DNA of 64,000 nt from Riemerella columbina (GTDB lineage: Bacteria; Bacteroidota; Bacteroidia; Flavobacteriales; Weeksellaceae): the NCBI RefSeq assembly GCF_030517065.1, contig NZ_CP103950.1:1364001-1428000 (forward strand). The letters are read 5' to 3'. This document shows, in pieces, positions 43,864 to 52,934 of the stretch; position 1 is the first letter of the stretch; each line of letters starts with the position of its first letter. The notes beneath the pieces are model-generated. The model was not told where the DNA came from and did no database searches. It saw nothing but the letters and a program-made list of their open reading frames with translations. The position numbers and the translations under genes are program-made.

Positions 43864-45321
43864 CTAATCTTTTTCCCAAAACTTCGCTCCTTTAATGCCT
43901 AATTTTTTAGCATTGAAGGTAGGTGGCGAGATGCCGTTGCGTTTTTGGTCTTCGTAATCTTCCCACACTTTGATGGTAACATTGCTCAAGAGTAAAATCG
44001 CGATGATGTTTACCCACGCCATCAGCCCTACGCCAATATCGCCAATTTGCCACGCCAGCTGTGCCTCTCGCACCGTGCCGATATAGGTGGCACCCAAAAA
44101 TCCAAACCGTAAAATCCAGATGAAAATTTTGGTATATCTCTGATTTTTAAAGACATAAGTAATGTTGGTTTCGGCATAATAATAATATGCCATAATGGTG
44201 GTAAAAGCAAAAAAGAACAATGCTACCGCCACAAATTCGTTCCCAAAATAAGTGAAATGCGAGGACACCGCCGACTGCGTAAACTGCGTGTAATCCTTGC
44301 CTGTCAGGTTCTCCACAAGCATTTGCTGTGTGCCTTCATCAATCACATTATAACTGTTGGTAAACAAAATCATCAGTGCCGTGCAGGTACACATAATCAG
44401 CGTATCAATATAGATAGAAAACGCCTGCACCAGCCCTTGTTCCGCAGGGTGGTTGACCTCCGCTGCCGCTGCCGCATGGGGTGCCGTACCTTGCCCAGCC
44501 TCGTTGGAATACACGCCACGCTTCACACCCCAAGCGATTGCCGAGCCCACAATTCCGCCAAAAGTGGCATCAAAACTCATCGCCGAATTAAATATCAGTG
44601 AGAAAATTTCAGGTATCCGATGCACATTCACCCCGATGATATACAGCACCATCAGAAAATAAATGCCCGCCATAAACGGCACAATGATTTCGGCGATTTT
44701 CCCCAAACGCTTCACGCCACCAAAAATGATGATGCCCAACAGCACAATCACCAGCGTTCCGATGATATTAAAATCATAGCCCAAAACTTGGAAACTATTG
44801 ATATTAAAGGCATTACTCATAGATGAGGAAATGCTATTGCTCTGCACACCTGGCAGCAAAAATCCGCAACTGATGATGGTAACCACCGCAAAAAGAATGG
44901 CATACCACTTGATACCCAGCCCTTTTTCGATGTAAAATGCGGGCCCTCCACGGTATTGCCCATTGAGTTCTTGCTTGTAAACCTGCCCCAGCGTGGATTC
45001 CACAAAGGCAGAAGCCGCACCCAAAATAGCGATGCACCACATCCAAAACACCGCACCCGGTCCACCCAACGCAATAGCCGTTGCCACCCCCACGATATTC
45101 CCTGTGCCCACACGCCCAGAAATGGCTAATGAAAAGGCTTGGAACGGCGAAATCCCTTGTTTGGAATATTCTTTTTTGAAGAGGATTTTCATCATAGTTG
45201 GCAGGTATCGGAATTGCATAAACCGCAGTCTTACAGAGAAATAAAGCCCTGCAAAGACACAAAGGGCAATCAAGGCTACCGACCAAATATAATTGCTAAT
45301 CAACGAGATGATGTCTTCCAT
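43864..45321 (-). CDS. Alanine:sodium symporter (AGCS family)
   Basis: 485-residue inner-membrane transporter with about 10-11 hydrophobic segments of the alanine/glycine:cation symporter family. RLRFMQFRYLP and ISPFQAFSLAISGRVGTGNIVGVATAIALGGPGAVFWMW (first motif) and GVYSNEAGQGTAPHAAAAAEVNHP (the sodium/substrate-binding signature) are conserved. Substrate alanine or glycine. Promoter box TAAATTTG at 45351-45358. A small-amino-acid importer beside the serine operon is suggestive but they are convergent and separately terminated. Confidence 0.92.
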   Translation of the reverse strand: MEDIISLISNYIWSVALIALCVFAGLYFSVRLRFMQFRYLPTMMKILFKKEYSKQGISPFQAFSLAISGRVGTGNIVGVATAIALGGPGAVFWMWCIAILGAASAFVESTLGQVYKQELNGQYRGGPAFYIEKGLGIKWYAILFAVVTIISCGFLLPGVQSNSISSSMSNAFNINSFQVLGYDFNIIGTLVIVLLGIIIFGGVKRLGKIAEIIVPFMAGIYFLMVLYIIGVNVHRIPEIFSLIFNSAMSFDATFGGIVGSAIAWGVKRGVYSNEAGQGTAPHAAAAAEVNHPAEQGLVQAFSIYIDTLIMCTCTALMILFTNSYNVIDEGTQQMLVENLTGKDYTQFTQSAVSSHFTYFGNEFVAVALFFFAFTTIMAYYYYAETNITYVFKNQRYTKIFIWILRFGFLGATYIGTVREAQLAWQIGDIGVGLMAWVNIIAILLLSNVTIKVWEDYEDQKRNGISPPTFNAKKLGIKGAKFWEKD

Positions 45322-45350
45322 ATTACTTTTTTATTACAATTGATACGGCT

Positions 45351-45358
45351 CAAATTTA
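45351..45358 (-). promoter_or_regulatory. Putative -7 element of AGCS symporter gene
   Basis: Minus-strand TAAATTTG, 29 bases upstream of the ATG; single box. Confidence 0.35.
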
Positions 45359-45385
45359 CATTTTTTTTGAGAACCACTAAAAATT

Positions 45386-45410
45386 AAAAAAGCTGCCCAA
45401 AAGACAGCCT
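45386..45410 (-). terminator. purA terminator
   Basis: Stem GCTGTC / GGCAGC (minus strand) followed by six T residues, just past the purA stop at 45429. Confidence 0.6.
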
Positions 45411-45428
45411 TATATTTTGTATTTTAGA

Positions 45429-46782
<1,354 letters not shown>

Positions 46783-46910
46783 GGTTTTTCTCAATAAGTT
46801 ATCAGGATTTAATTTGATGAAAGGGCTTTTCTGAGCTTCTACTCTCCCCACTAAATCCTATCCGCACCGCCACGCCATTAGCAACGGTATTGAATAAAAA
46901 ATCAATATAT

Positions 46911-46943
46911 TTTGGTGATATGATAGATAAGGTAGTATCTTTG
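46911..46943 (+). promoter_or_regulatory. Promoter of the 193-residue lipoprotein gene
   Basis: TTTG 46911-46914, 21-base spacer, TATCTTTG 46936-46943; predicted leader about 60 bases to the ATG at 47009. The stretch 46783-46910 holds nothing I recognise. Confidence 0.65.
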
Positions 46944-47008
46944 CAAAAGAGGATTGGAGTGTTTTTGTAAACATTTAATAATCAAAATATTGGCGTAATG
47001 GTTAGCGT

Positions 47009-47590
47009 ATGAAAAAATCTTTACTTTTAGTTGGCGTGTTAGCTATGGCGGTCTGTGTGGTCAATTGTGCGGCGTGGGGCGATAGTTTGCAGTACCTTAA
47101 TAAAAATATTAAAATTAAAAAAATACAAAAAGCCCTTTACTTTACACCTGAAATCATTCCCAATATTCCAGAGATAAGCTACCCTACCGACCAAGCTTTT
47201 TATAGCGCCGTTAGTGATTTTATGAAAGATGAAGACGGCTTAAAAGTCTCAAAAATAGACACTGTAATGCCTTATGATAGCATTGATACAGACTACATTC
47301 GCGAGGTGTGTGCCAATAATAATGCACAGGTGGTTTTAATCCCGAAAGTGAAATATTTTAAGGTGGGGTTCGGTAAATATGTGTTCTCTAACCAAGTTTT
47401 AGTGAGCGCCAAACTCTACGATGCCGATGGCAATTTCATTATAGAAACCACTTACGACACCTACCGCGGTAACGCCCGACTATTGGGCAGTGCCGAAAAT
47501 TCAGTGAAAATAGGTACCAAAGGAATGCTCAAAAAAATGGATAAAGAAATCCGACGAAACAAGCTGAGCATCGGCACTTCTGCAGATTAA
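47009..47590 (+). CDS. Uncharacterised lipoprotein
   Basis: 193 residues with lipoprotein signal AVCVVNC (lipobox Cys about 20) and an otherwise soluble alpha/beta-looking domain: YTDQAFYSAV-like YPTDQAFYSAVSDFMK, NAQVVLIPKVKYFKVGF and FSNQVLVSAKLYDADGNFI. The pattern of strands with a mid-protein VKYFKV recalls small lipoproteins of unknown function in Chryseobacterium. It is 10 bases upstream of the frameshifted BtuF-like gene, so they form an operon; a role in envelope or metal/cofactor handling is inferred at most. Confidence 0.75.
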   Translation: MKKSLLLVGVLAMAVCVVNCAAWGDSLQYLNKNIKIKKIQKALYFTPEIIPNIPEISYPTDQAFYSAVSDFMKDEDGLKVSKIDTVMPYDSIDTDYIREVCANNNAQVVLIPKVKYFKVGFGKYVFSNQVLVSAKLYDADGNFIIETTYDTYRGNARLLGSAENSVKIGTKGMLKKMDKEIRRNKLSIGTSAD

Positions 47591-47600
47591 AACTTCCGCT

Positions 47601-48324
47601 ATGAAAATCGTTTCGTTAGTGCCTTCCATTACGGAAACTTTATTTGATTTTGATTTAGGAAACAACTTAATCGGGCGGACTAAATTTTATATCCACCCCA
47701 AAGAGCAAGTGGCTCAAATAGAGATTATTGGCGGTACCAAAACATTAAATCTTGATAAAATAAAGGCTTTAAATCCTGACCTCATCATCGCCAACAAGGA
47801 AGAAAATGTAAAGGAACAGGTGGCGGTTTTGCAAAATGATTTTAATGTTTGGGTAACGGATATTCCGGGTCTTCCATCGCTGCAAGCGTTTTTTATAAGT
47901 TTGGGAGAACGCACCCAGCGGCAACAACAAGGCGAATATTTTGCAAAACAATTGGCTGATTGGCTGCCTTTTAATACAGTTTTCCAAAGCGCCAAGGGTG
48001 GCTTATCTCATCTGGCAAAATCCGTATATGGTGGCGGGCGGCGATACTTTTTTCCACAGCATACTCACGCATTTAGGTTTTGAAAACCACTTTAAACACA
48101 CTATGCGTTATCCAGAAATTAGCCTTGAAGATTTGCACCGTGTAGAGGTGATTTTCCTATCTTCCGAGCCTTATCCATTTAAAGAAAAACACCTTGAAGC
48201 GCTCCAAAGTGTTTTTTCTCATCAAAAAATATATTTAGTAGATGGCGAGGCGTTTTCTTGGTACGGCACTCGCATCATCAAATCTCAACCGTATTACCAG
48301 CAATTGCGGCAAATGCTCTTTTAA
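47601..48324 (+). pseudogene. BtuF-like cobalamin/iron-siderophore substrate-binding protein, frameshifted
   Basis: Two overlapping frames add up to one protein of about 240 residues. The first, from ATG 47601, reads MKIVSLVPSITETLFDFD and continues through NPDLIIANKEENVKEQV; after residue 132 it turns to unrelated sequence and stops at 48083. The second frame (plus one base) continues VAYLIWQNPYMVAGGDTFFHSIL to 48324 (from about 47998). Removing one G of the GGG at 47996-47998 restores AKVAYLIW. This is a BtuF/FhuD-type periplasmic-binding fold, but no signal peptide is visible. Single-base insertion, sequencing error or programmed frameshift are possible. The stop shares TTAA with the convergent GAF gene. 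Confidence 0.75.
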
Positions 48325-48776
48325 AGCACGGTTGCCAACTCATCACAAAGCCATTCTAAAAGGGCAATATCTTCTTTTTTAAATGGATCGATGAAGTGAG
48401 AGTCAATGTCTATTTGTCCGATATTTTCGCCATTTTTAATAATCGGTACCACCACTTCTGCCTTAGTTGCGATGGAGCAAGAGAGGTAATTGTCCTCGGC
48501 ATGGACATCTGGCACTTCAAAAGTTTGGTTTGACACTGCCACCTGACCGCAAATGCCCTTCCCAAAAGGAATCACAGTGTGGTCAGTTGCTTCACCAACA
48601 TAAGGTCCTAAGATCAATTCTTTTTTATCGCCGTTTTTAAAATAAAACCCTGTCCAATTGAAATAATCATATGCCGCATCCAAAACTTCGCAAATGGACT
48701 GCAAACGCTCTTCTATTGGCGCTTCTTCATTGTGAACTATTGCGGTTAGCCTATTTTTTAAGTCTTCCATATTCAT
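48321..48776 (-). CDS. GAF-domain protein of the free methionine-R-sulfoxide reductase type
   Basis: 151-residue GAF domain. FNWTGFY (residues ~39-45), ICGQVA with Cys76, DNYLSC with Cys100, AEVVVP and IDIDSHF match YebR/MsrC, which reduces free Met-(R)-sulfoxide. The first of the three conserved cysteines of E. coli MsrC (position 84 there) is replaced here (residues about 63-66 are ATDH), so catalysis or disulfide recycling may differ. Stop overlaps the convergent BtuF-like stop by the TTAA shared bases; the ATG overlaps the upstream gene's stop (TAATG), implying translational coupling. Confidence 0.82.
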   Translation of the reverse strand: MNMEDLKNRLTAIVHNEEAPIEERLQSICEVLDAAYDYFNWTGFYFKNGDKKELILGPYVGEATDHTVIPFGKGICGQVAVSNQTFEVPDVHAEDNYLSCSIATKAEVVVPIIKNGENIGQIDIDSHFIDPFKKEDIALLEWLCDELATVL

Positions 48777-50209
48777 TAAAATTCTTTAATTTCTATCGCT
48801 TCTTTATAACCGAACATTCCTCGTTCTTTAATCATCTCCGCCACGCCCTCAGGAAGCTGATGTTCCCAACCTGGAGCACATTGGGCAATTTTAGATAAAA
48901 TCTCTCTTGAATAAATTTCCGAATATTCAGGATTATGGTTTTTAATATCTACAATTCTATTATTCAGTTTGAAGTATTTATATAATTCTTTAAGATTATC
49001 GTGTACTTTTAAATTATCCGAACATAAATCTTGGTGCGTTTCTGGGTCTTTATAAGGGTAAAGATACACTTTCATATCGTTTCTGAAGAACTTACCAAAA
49101 GCCTCTAAAATACCGCCAGGAAGGTGTTTGTAGTATTCCTCATCAAAGACCATAAGGAGGTTGTTCACGCCCATACCGATGCCCAAATATCTGATGTTAT
49201 AATTATAAAAATACTCTACCAATCGGTAATATTCTGAGAAATTGGAAATCATCACGGTATAACCCAACTTCGCCAAAACATCTACACGATCTAAGAAATC
49301 CCGCTCGTCAATTTTCCCCGTAGCACGGAGATTAGAAATGGTAATTTCAAAAATAATCACGGTATCTTCAGGCTTACCACCCGTATCTTTTAAAAAGAGC
49401 TCCAAGCCGTTTTCAAACATATCAATATTTACCAAAGTTACAGGGCGAAAGCTCCCACGCACCGCAAACACATCTTTTTTATAAAGAATATCCGCTGGCA
49501 GCATCGGCTTACCCTCCGAATTGAAAATCACCGCATCGGTCATTCCCTTTTTCACCAATTGAAGACTCATCAAACGGTTGTCCACATACTCAAATGCAGG
49601 CCCTTGGAACTCAATCATATCAATTTCAATCCTGTCGATGGAAATATCATCATAAAGGCTATTGATGAGCTGCCTCGGGTTATCCGCATAGTTGAACGCG
49701 CCATAGATTAAATTAACCCCAAGGTTCCCCAAAGTCTCTTGCTGGTGGGTAGAATCGTTTTCTTTAAATCTAATATGGATGATAATTTCGCTATAATCGG
49801 CATCTGCCTCGTGCTGAAACATCAGCCCTACCCAACCGTGACCTTTAAAGGTTTTATGATAATTGATGGTGGTCACCGTGTTGGCATACGAGAAAAATTT
49901 ACGATGTGGCGTATCCTCATTATCCAAGCGCTCCTCAATAAGCCCTACCTCGTGCCGAAGCATTTTTTTGAGCCTATTCTGAGTCACAAAGCGGTTTTTC
50001 TCCTCCTTTCCGTAGATGGCGTTACTGTACTCCTTATCATAGGCAGACATCGCCTTAGCAATAGTTAATGATGAGCCACCAGCACGAAAAAAATGCCTTA
50101 CCGTCTCTTGTCCAGCACCAATTTCTGCAAAAGTTCCATAAATATTAGGGTCTAAATTGATGGCCAGTGCCTTTTGTTTCGGGGTTAAAATAGGTTTTAT
50201 TTCAGACAT
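48776..50209 (-). CDS. Conserved 477-residue protein of unknown function
   Basis: A soluble protein with no signal peptide. Recognisable conserved blocks: DPNIYGTFAEIGAGQETVRHFFRAGG, AKAMSAYDKEYSNAIYG, RFVTQNRLKKMLRHEV, NTVTTINYHKTFKGHGWVG. Bacteroidota homologues carry names such as TonB-dependent receptor or nicotinate-nucleotide adenylyltransferase, which I reject since there is no barrel and no HxGH motif. Its stop overlaps the ATG of the GAF/fRMsr gene, so the two are coupled. I cannot name the function. There is no clear promoter box upstream. Confidence 0.85.
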   Translation of the reverse strand: MSEIKPILTPKQKALAINLDPNIYGTFAEIGAGQETVRHFFRAGGSSLTIAKAMSAYDKEYSNAIYGKEEKNRFVTQNRLKKMLRHEVGLIEERLDNEDTPHRKFFSYANTVTTINYHKTFKGHGWVGLMFQHEADADYSEIIIHIRFKENDSTHQQETLGNLGVNLIYGAFNYADNPRQLINSLYDDISIDRIEIDMIEFQGPAFEYVDNRLMSLQLVKKGMTDAVIFNSEGKPMLPADILYKKDVFAVRGSFRPVTLVNIDMFENGLELFLKDTGGKPEDTVIIFEITISNLRATGKIDERDFLDRVDVLAKLGYTVMISNFSEYYRLVEYFYNYNIRYLGIGMGVNNLLMVFDEEYYKHLPGGILEAFGKFFRNDMKVYLYPYKDPETHQDLCSDNLKVHDNLKELYKYFKLNNRIVDIKNHNPEYSEIYSREILSKIAQCAPGWEHQLPEGVAEMIKERGMFGYKEAIEIKEF

Positions 50210-50274
50210 TATTTAAACTTAAAATTAGTATCAAAATTTTTTGTAAATTTACCAAAATGATTTAAATCTCAAAA

Positions 50275-51045
50275 ATGCAATTGAAATTTTTAGGTACAGG
50301 GACCTCTCAGGGCGTTCCTGTTATTGGCTGCACCCACCCCGTATGCTTATCTAAAAACCCTAAGGATAAGCGACTTAGGAGTTCCGCCATCCTCACCACC
50401 GATGCCAAAAAAAAAATCCTGATAGACTGTGGCCCTGATTTTAGACAACAAATGCTCGCCCAAAACGAAAGCCAAGTGGATGCCGTACTCCTCACCCACG
50501 AGCACAACGACCATATCATCGGTTTAGATGACTTGCGTCCTCTGATTTTCAACAACCGTAAGCCGATGCCCATTTATTGCCAAAGCCGTGTTGCCCAAGA
50601 GGTTAAAGCCAGATTTCCTTATGCCTTTGCTGAGATAAAATACCCTGGTGCTCCAAGTTTTGAAGTGGTTGAAATCAGCCACCACCAGCCATTTCAAGTT
50701 TTAGAAACCACCATACAGCCCATTGAAATTTTTCACGGAAAATTACCGATTTTAGGCTATAGAATAGGCGGATTGGCTTATATTACAGATGCCAGTTTGA
50801 TCAGCAAAGATGCGCTAAATCAACTTAAAAACTTAGAAATTTTAGTCATCAACGCTCTAAGGTTAAAGCACGAACACCCTTCCCATTTTATCTTGCCACA
50901 AGCCTTGGAAATCATCCAACAGTTGGCTCCAAAGAAGGCTTTTATCACGCACATCAGTCACAAATTAGGCTTCCACGAAGAAGTAGAGCGCCAACTACCG
51001 CCGCATATCCGCTTGGCGTATGATGGTTTAGTGGTCAATTGGTAA
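50275..51045 (+). CDS. MBL-fold metallohydrolase (PhnP-like)
   Basis: 256-residue metallo-beta-lactamase-fold hydrolase with GTSQGVPVIGCTHPVCLS (N-terminal, with Cys-rich stretch) and the metal motif LLTHEHNDHIIGLDDLRPL (HxHxDH). Further ligand histidines are in FHGKLPILGYRIGG and FITHISHKLGF. This is the PhnP/RNase-Z-related cyclic-phosphodiesterase group; substrate unknown. Divergent start 66 bases from the preceding gene; tRNA-Leu follows. Confidence 0.88.
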   Translation: MQLKFLGTGTSQGVPVIGCTHPVCLSKNPKDKRLRSSAILTTDAKKKILIDCGPDFRQQMLAQNESQVDAVLLTHEHNDHIIGLDDLRPLIFNNRKPMPIYCQSRVAQEVKARFPYAFAEIKYPGAPSFEVVEISHHQPFQVLETTIQPIEIFHGKLPILGYRIGGLAYITDASLISKDALNQLKNLEILVINALRLKHEHPSHFILPQALEIIQQLAPKKAFITHISHKLGFHEEVERQLPPHIRLAYDGLVVNW

Positions 51046-51060
51046 AAAAATCAAAATAAT

Positions 51061-51091
51061 TTTGGTAGAATCAAAAAAAGCGCTATATTTG
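51061..51091 (+). promoter_or_regulatory. tRNA-Leu promoter
   Basis: TTTG 51061-51064, 19-base spacer, TATATTTG 51084-51091, 19 bases before the mature tRNA start; a textbook flavobacterial promoter. Confidence 0.8.
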
Positions 51092-51110
51092 CAAACCAAT
51101 TTTAAGGAAT

Positions 51111-51192
51111 GCCCAGATGGCGGAATTGGTAGACGCGTTGGTCTCAAACACCAATGCCGAAAGGCGTGCCGGTTCGATCCCGGCTCTGGGTA
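51111..51192 (+). tRNA. tRNA-Leu (anticodon CAA)
   Basis: 82-base type II (long variable arm) tRNA. Acceptor stem GCCCAGA (51111-51117) pairs with TCTGGGT (51185-51191, one G-U), discriminator A51192. Anticodon stem TTGGT/ACCAA encloses loop CTCAAAC with anticodon CAA at 51145-51147. Variable arm TGCCGAAAGGCGT and T-arm GCCGG-TTCGATC-CCGGC are intact. The 3' CCA is not encoded in the genome (bases after are CAA). Confidence 0.97.
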
Positions 51193-51197
51193 CAACA

Positions 51198-51248
51198 GGC
51201 GGAAAAGCCCTCCCACAACTACTTTTCCGCCGTTTTTTAAAACTCTTC
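51198..51248 (+). terminator. tRNA-Leu terminator
   Basis: Ten-bp stem GGCGGAAAAG (51198-51207) / CTTTTCCGCC (51232-51241) with a 24-base loop then T6, immediately after the tRNA. Confidence 0.85.
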
Positions 51249-51386
51249 ATTCTCTGTGATTTTTCAAAAGCGGTAAACAAAACGGTAAAATGAAAAATTC
51301 ACATTCAGAGATTAAAGTATTCCCGAAATAATTACTTCCTCCCCCTTTCTTACCCTACATCAATGCATTTACAAGTGGAATTGAAC

Positions 51387-51394
51387 TACCTTTG
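51387..51394 (+). promoter_or_regulatory. Putative -7 element of ygiD
   Basis: TACCTTTG, 14 bases before the ATG at 51409; only a partial -33 element. Confidence 0.4.
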
Positions 51395-51408
51395 CGAAAA
51401 ATACGACG

Positions 51409-52239
51409 ATGTCTGGATTGAAAATTTTAGCCGATTTTACCGCTCGATTAAAAAAGCGAGACGGCTCGATGCCTGCCCTGTTTATCGGACACGGCAGCCC
51501 TATGAACGGCATAGAGGACAATGCTTTTAGCAACAATTGGAAGGCGATTGGCAAGACCATCGACACGCCCTCTGCGATTCTCGTGATTTCCGCCCATTGG
51601 CTGTCCAAAGGCACGCACATCACAGCGATGGAACACCCCAAAACCATTCACGATTTTTCGGGCTTTCCGCCCGCACTTTCCGCCGTGCAATATCCTGCCG
51701 CTGGCAAGCCCGAACTGGCAAAAGAAATTCAGCAAATTGTACAATTTACCCAAATCGGCGAAGACCACGATTGGGGACTCGATCATGGTGCGTGGACCAT
51801 TCTTCGGCATATGTTTCCTGATGCGGAAATCCCTGTATTACAGTTGAGTATAGATTATTATCAACCAGCGACTTACCATTTTGAACTGGCAAAAGAATTA
51901 CAATTTTTACGAAACAAAGGCGTGCTGATTGTGGGCAGCGGCAACATTATTCACAACCTGAAAATGGTGGCATGGAACCGCCTCAACGAGGCATACGGCT
52001 ACGATTGGGCACACGAGGCACACGCATTGTTCAACAAAAGCATCTTGTCTGCCGACCACCAAACGCTCCTCCACCCTGAGAGTATGGGCACTGCGGTTCA
52101 GTTGTCCGTTCCCACACCCGACCATTATTATCCGCTGATTTACACTTTGGGACTGCAAAAATCCAGCGATAGCATCGCCCTCTTCAACGATGAACTCTTG
52201 GCTGGCTCCCTCTCGATGACCTCGCTGGTGGTGGGGTAA
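51409..52239 (+). CDS. ygiD: 4,5-DOPA-dioxygenase-extradiol-like protein (LigB family)
   Basis: 276-residue LigB-fold enzyme. GHGSPMNGIEDNAFS (metal-binding His near residue 29), SAHWLSKGTHITAME, HGAWTILRHMFP and GSGNIIHNL are the YgiD/DODA hallmarks; it binds one divalent metal and opens catechol-type rings in relatives. Start ATG 51409 fits the short N-terminal extension seen in the family; Met21 is an alternative. Base and codon use is clearly more G+C-rich (CTG, CGC, CCC frequent) than in neighbours, and it sits just downstream of tRNA-Leu. Natural substrate unknown. Confidence 0.85.
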   Translation: MSGLKILADFTARLKKRDGSMPALFIGHGSPMNGIEDNAFSNNWKAIGKTIDTPSAILVISAHWLSKGTHITAMEHPKTIHDFSGFPPALSAVQYPAAGKPELAKEIQQIVQFTQIGEDHDWGLDHGAWTILRHMFPDAEIPVLQLSIDYYQPATYHFELAKELQFLRNKGVLIVGSGNIIHNLKMVAWNRLNEAYGYDWAHEAHALFNKSILSADHQTLLHPESMGTAVQLSVPTPDHYYPLIYTLGLQKSSDSIALFNDELLAGSLSMTSLVVG

Positions 52240-52317
52240 CTGCGGCACATTGAATATCGGTGGATGATGAAATAATGGATTTTAAATTTGAAATAATTTA
52301 AACTTTTGAGTTATTCG

Positions 52318-52348
52318 TTTGCTGTATTTAAAAAAAGTTATATCTTTG
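52318..52348 (+). promoter_or_regulatory. rpsO promoter
   Basis: TTTG 52318-52321, 19-base spacer, TATCTTTG 52341-52348; leader about 30 bases to the rpsO ATG at 52387. No stable leader hairpin of the E. coli type is visible in that short leader. Confidence 0.75.
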
Positions 52349-52386
52349 CAACCTCATACATAATAATCATTTAAAATAATATTGGA

Positions 52387-52656
52387 ATGTATCTAACAAA
52401 AGAAAAGAAAGCGGAAATCTTCGCTAAACACGGAAAATCTGCACAAGACACAGGTAGTACAGAAGGACAAGTAGCCCTTTTTACTTACAGAATTAACCAC
52501 CTATCTCAGCACCTTAAGGCTAACCATAAGGATTTCGCGACTGAAAAATCTTTGGTTAAATTGGTAGGTAAAAGAAAAAGATTATTAGATTATCTGAAAA
52601 ATAAGGATATTGAAAGATATAGAGCACTTATTGCAGAGCTTGGATTAAGAAAATAA
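52387..52656 (+). CDS. rpsO: 30S ribosomal protein S15
   Basis: 89-residue uS15 binding 16S rRNA in the platform. Conserved: KHGKSAQDTGSTEGQVALFTYRINHLSQHLK, KDFATEKSLVKLVGKRKRLLDYLK and RYRALIAELGLRK. Own promoter and terminator; pnp lies downstream (278 bases), conserving the rpsO-pnp neighbourhood of E. coli but with separate transcription units. Confidence 0.97.
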   Translation: MYLTKEKKAEIFAKHGKSAQDTGSTEGQVALFTYRINHLSQHLKANHKDFATEKSLVKLVGKRKRLLDYLKNKDIERYRALIAELGLRK

Positions 52657-52669
52657 TCTATCAAAAACC

Positions 52670-52702
52670 AAAAAGCCGCTTCTTTTTGAAACGGCTTTTT
52701 TA
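52670..52702 (+). terminator. rpsO terminator
   Basis: AAAAAGCCG / CGGCTTTTT stem with inner TTC/GAA pairing, T-run, 13 bases after the rpsO stop. Confidence 0.85.
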
Positions 52703-52819
52703 TTTCCATTAAATTTTAAAAAAGGAAGAATATTATTTAAGCCTAACCTTCCACCCTTATTTTTTCTTTGTTTTTATCGATTTCCTAATAAAAATCCCAC
52801 TAAATCTGAAAAAAAATAT

Positions 52820-52827
52820 TACCTTTG
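52820..52827 (+). promoter_or_regulatory. Putative -7 element of pnp
   Basis: TACCTTTG, a full TAnnTTTG match, 107 bases upstream of the pnp ATG; no good TTG at 19-22 bases upstream. The intervening region forms the pnp leader. Confidence 0.5.
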
Positions 52828-52833
52828 CAAAAG

Positions 52834-52934
52834 AGTATTAAACAAGAATATTAACCCAATATCTGCCTAAAGAAGTTGCGCAGATAGCACCGCAGGTACA
52901 CGAAGCCTCGGTATTAAAAAACATTGAATTTTTT
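52834..52934 (+). promoter_or_regulatory. Structured pnp leader
   Basis: Between the likely transcription start and the ATG are an inverted repeat TATCTGC (52860-52866) / GCAGATA (52880-52886) with a 13-base loop, an ACCG/CGGT pairing further down and AAAAAA/TTTTTT just before the start. E. coli pnp is autoregulated through a leader stem; whether this leader acts alike is inference. The frame in phase with pnp is open from 52842 without an ATG. Confidence 0.4.

Noticed and set aside
48776-50209. TonB-dependent receptor or nicotinate-nucleotide adenylyltransferase
   Set aside because: No signal peptide, plug or barrel, and no HxGH nucleotidyl-transfer motif; these names seem to be carried over between databases.
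51111-52240. Integrative element with att sites at tRNA-Leu
   Set aside because: I looked for a second copy of the tRNA 3' end (GGTTCGATCCCGGCTC) downstream and for an integrase; neither is present.
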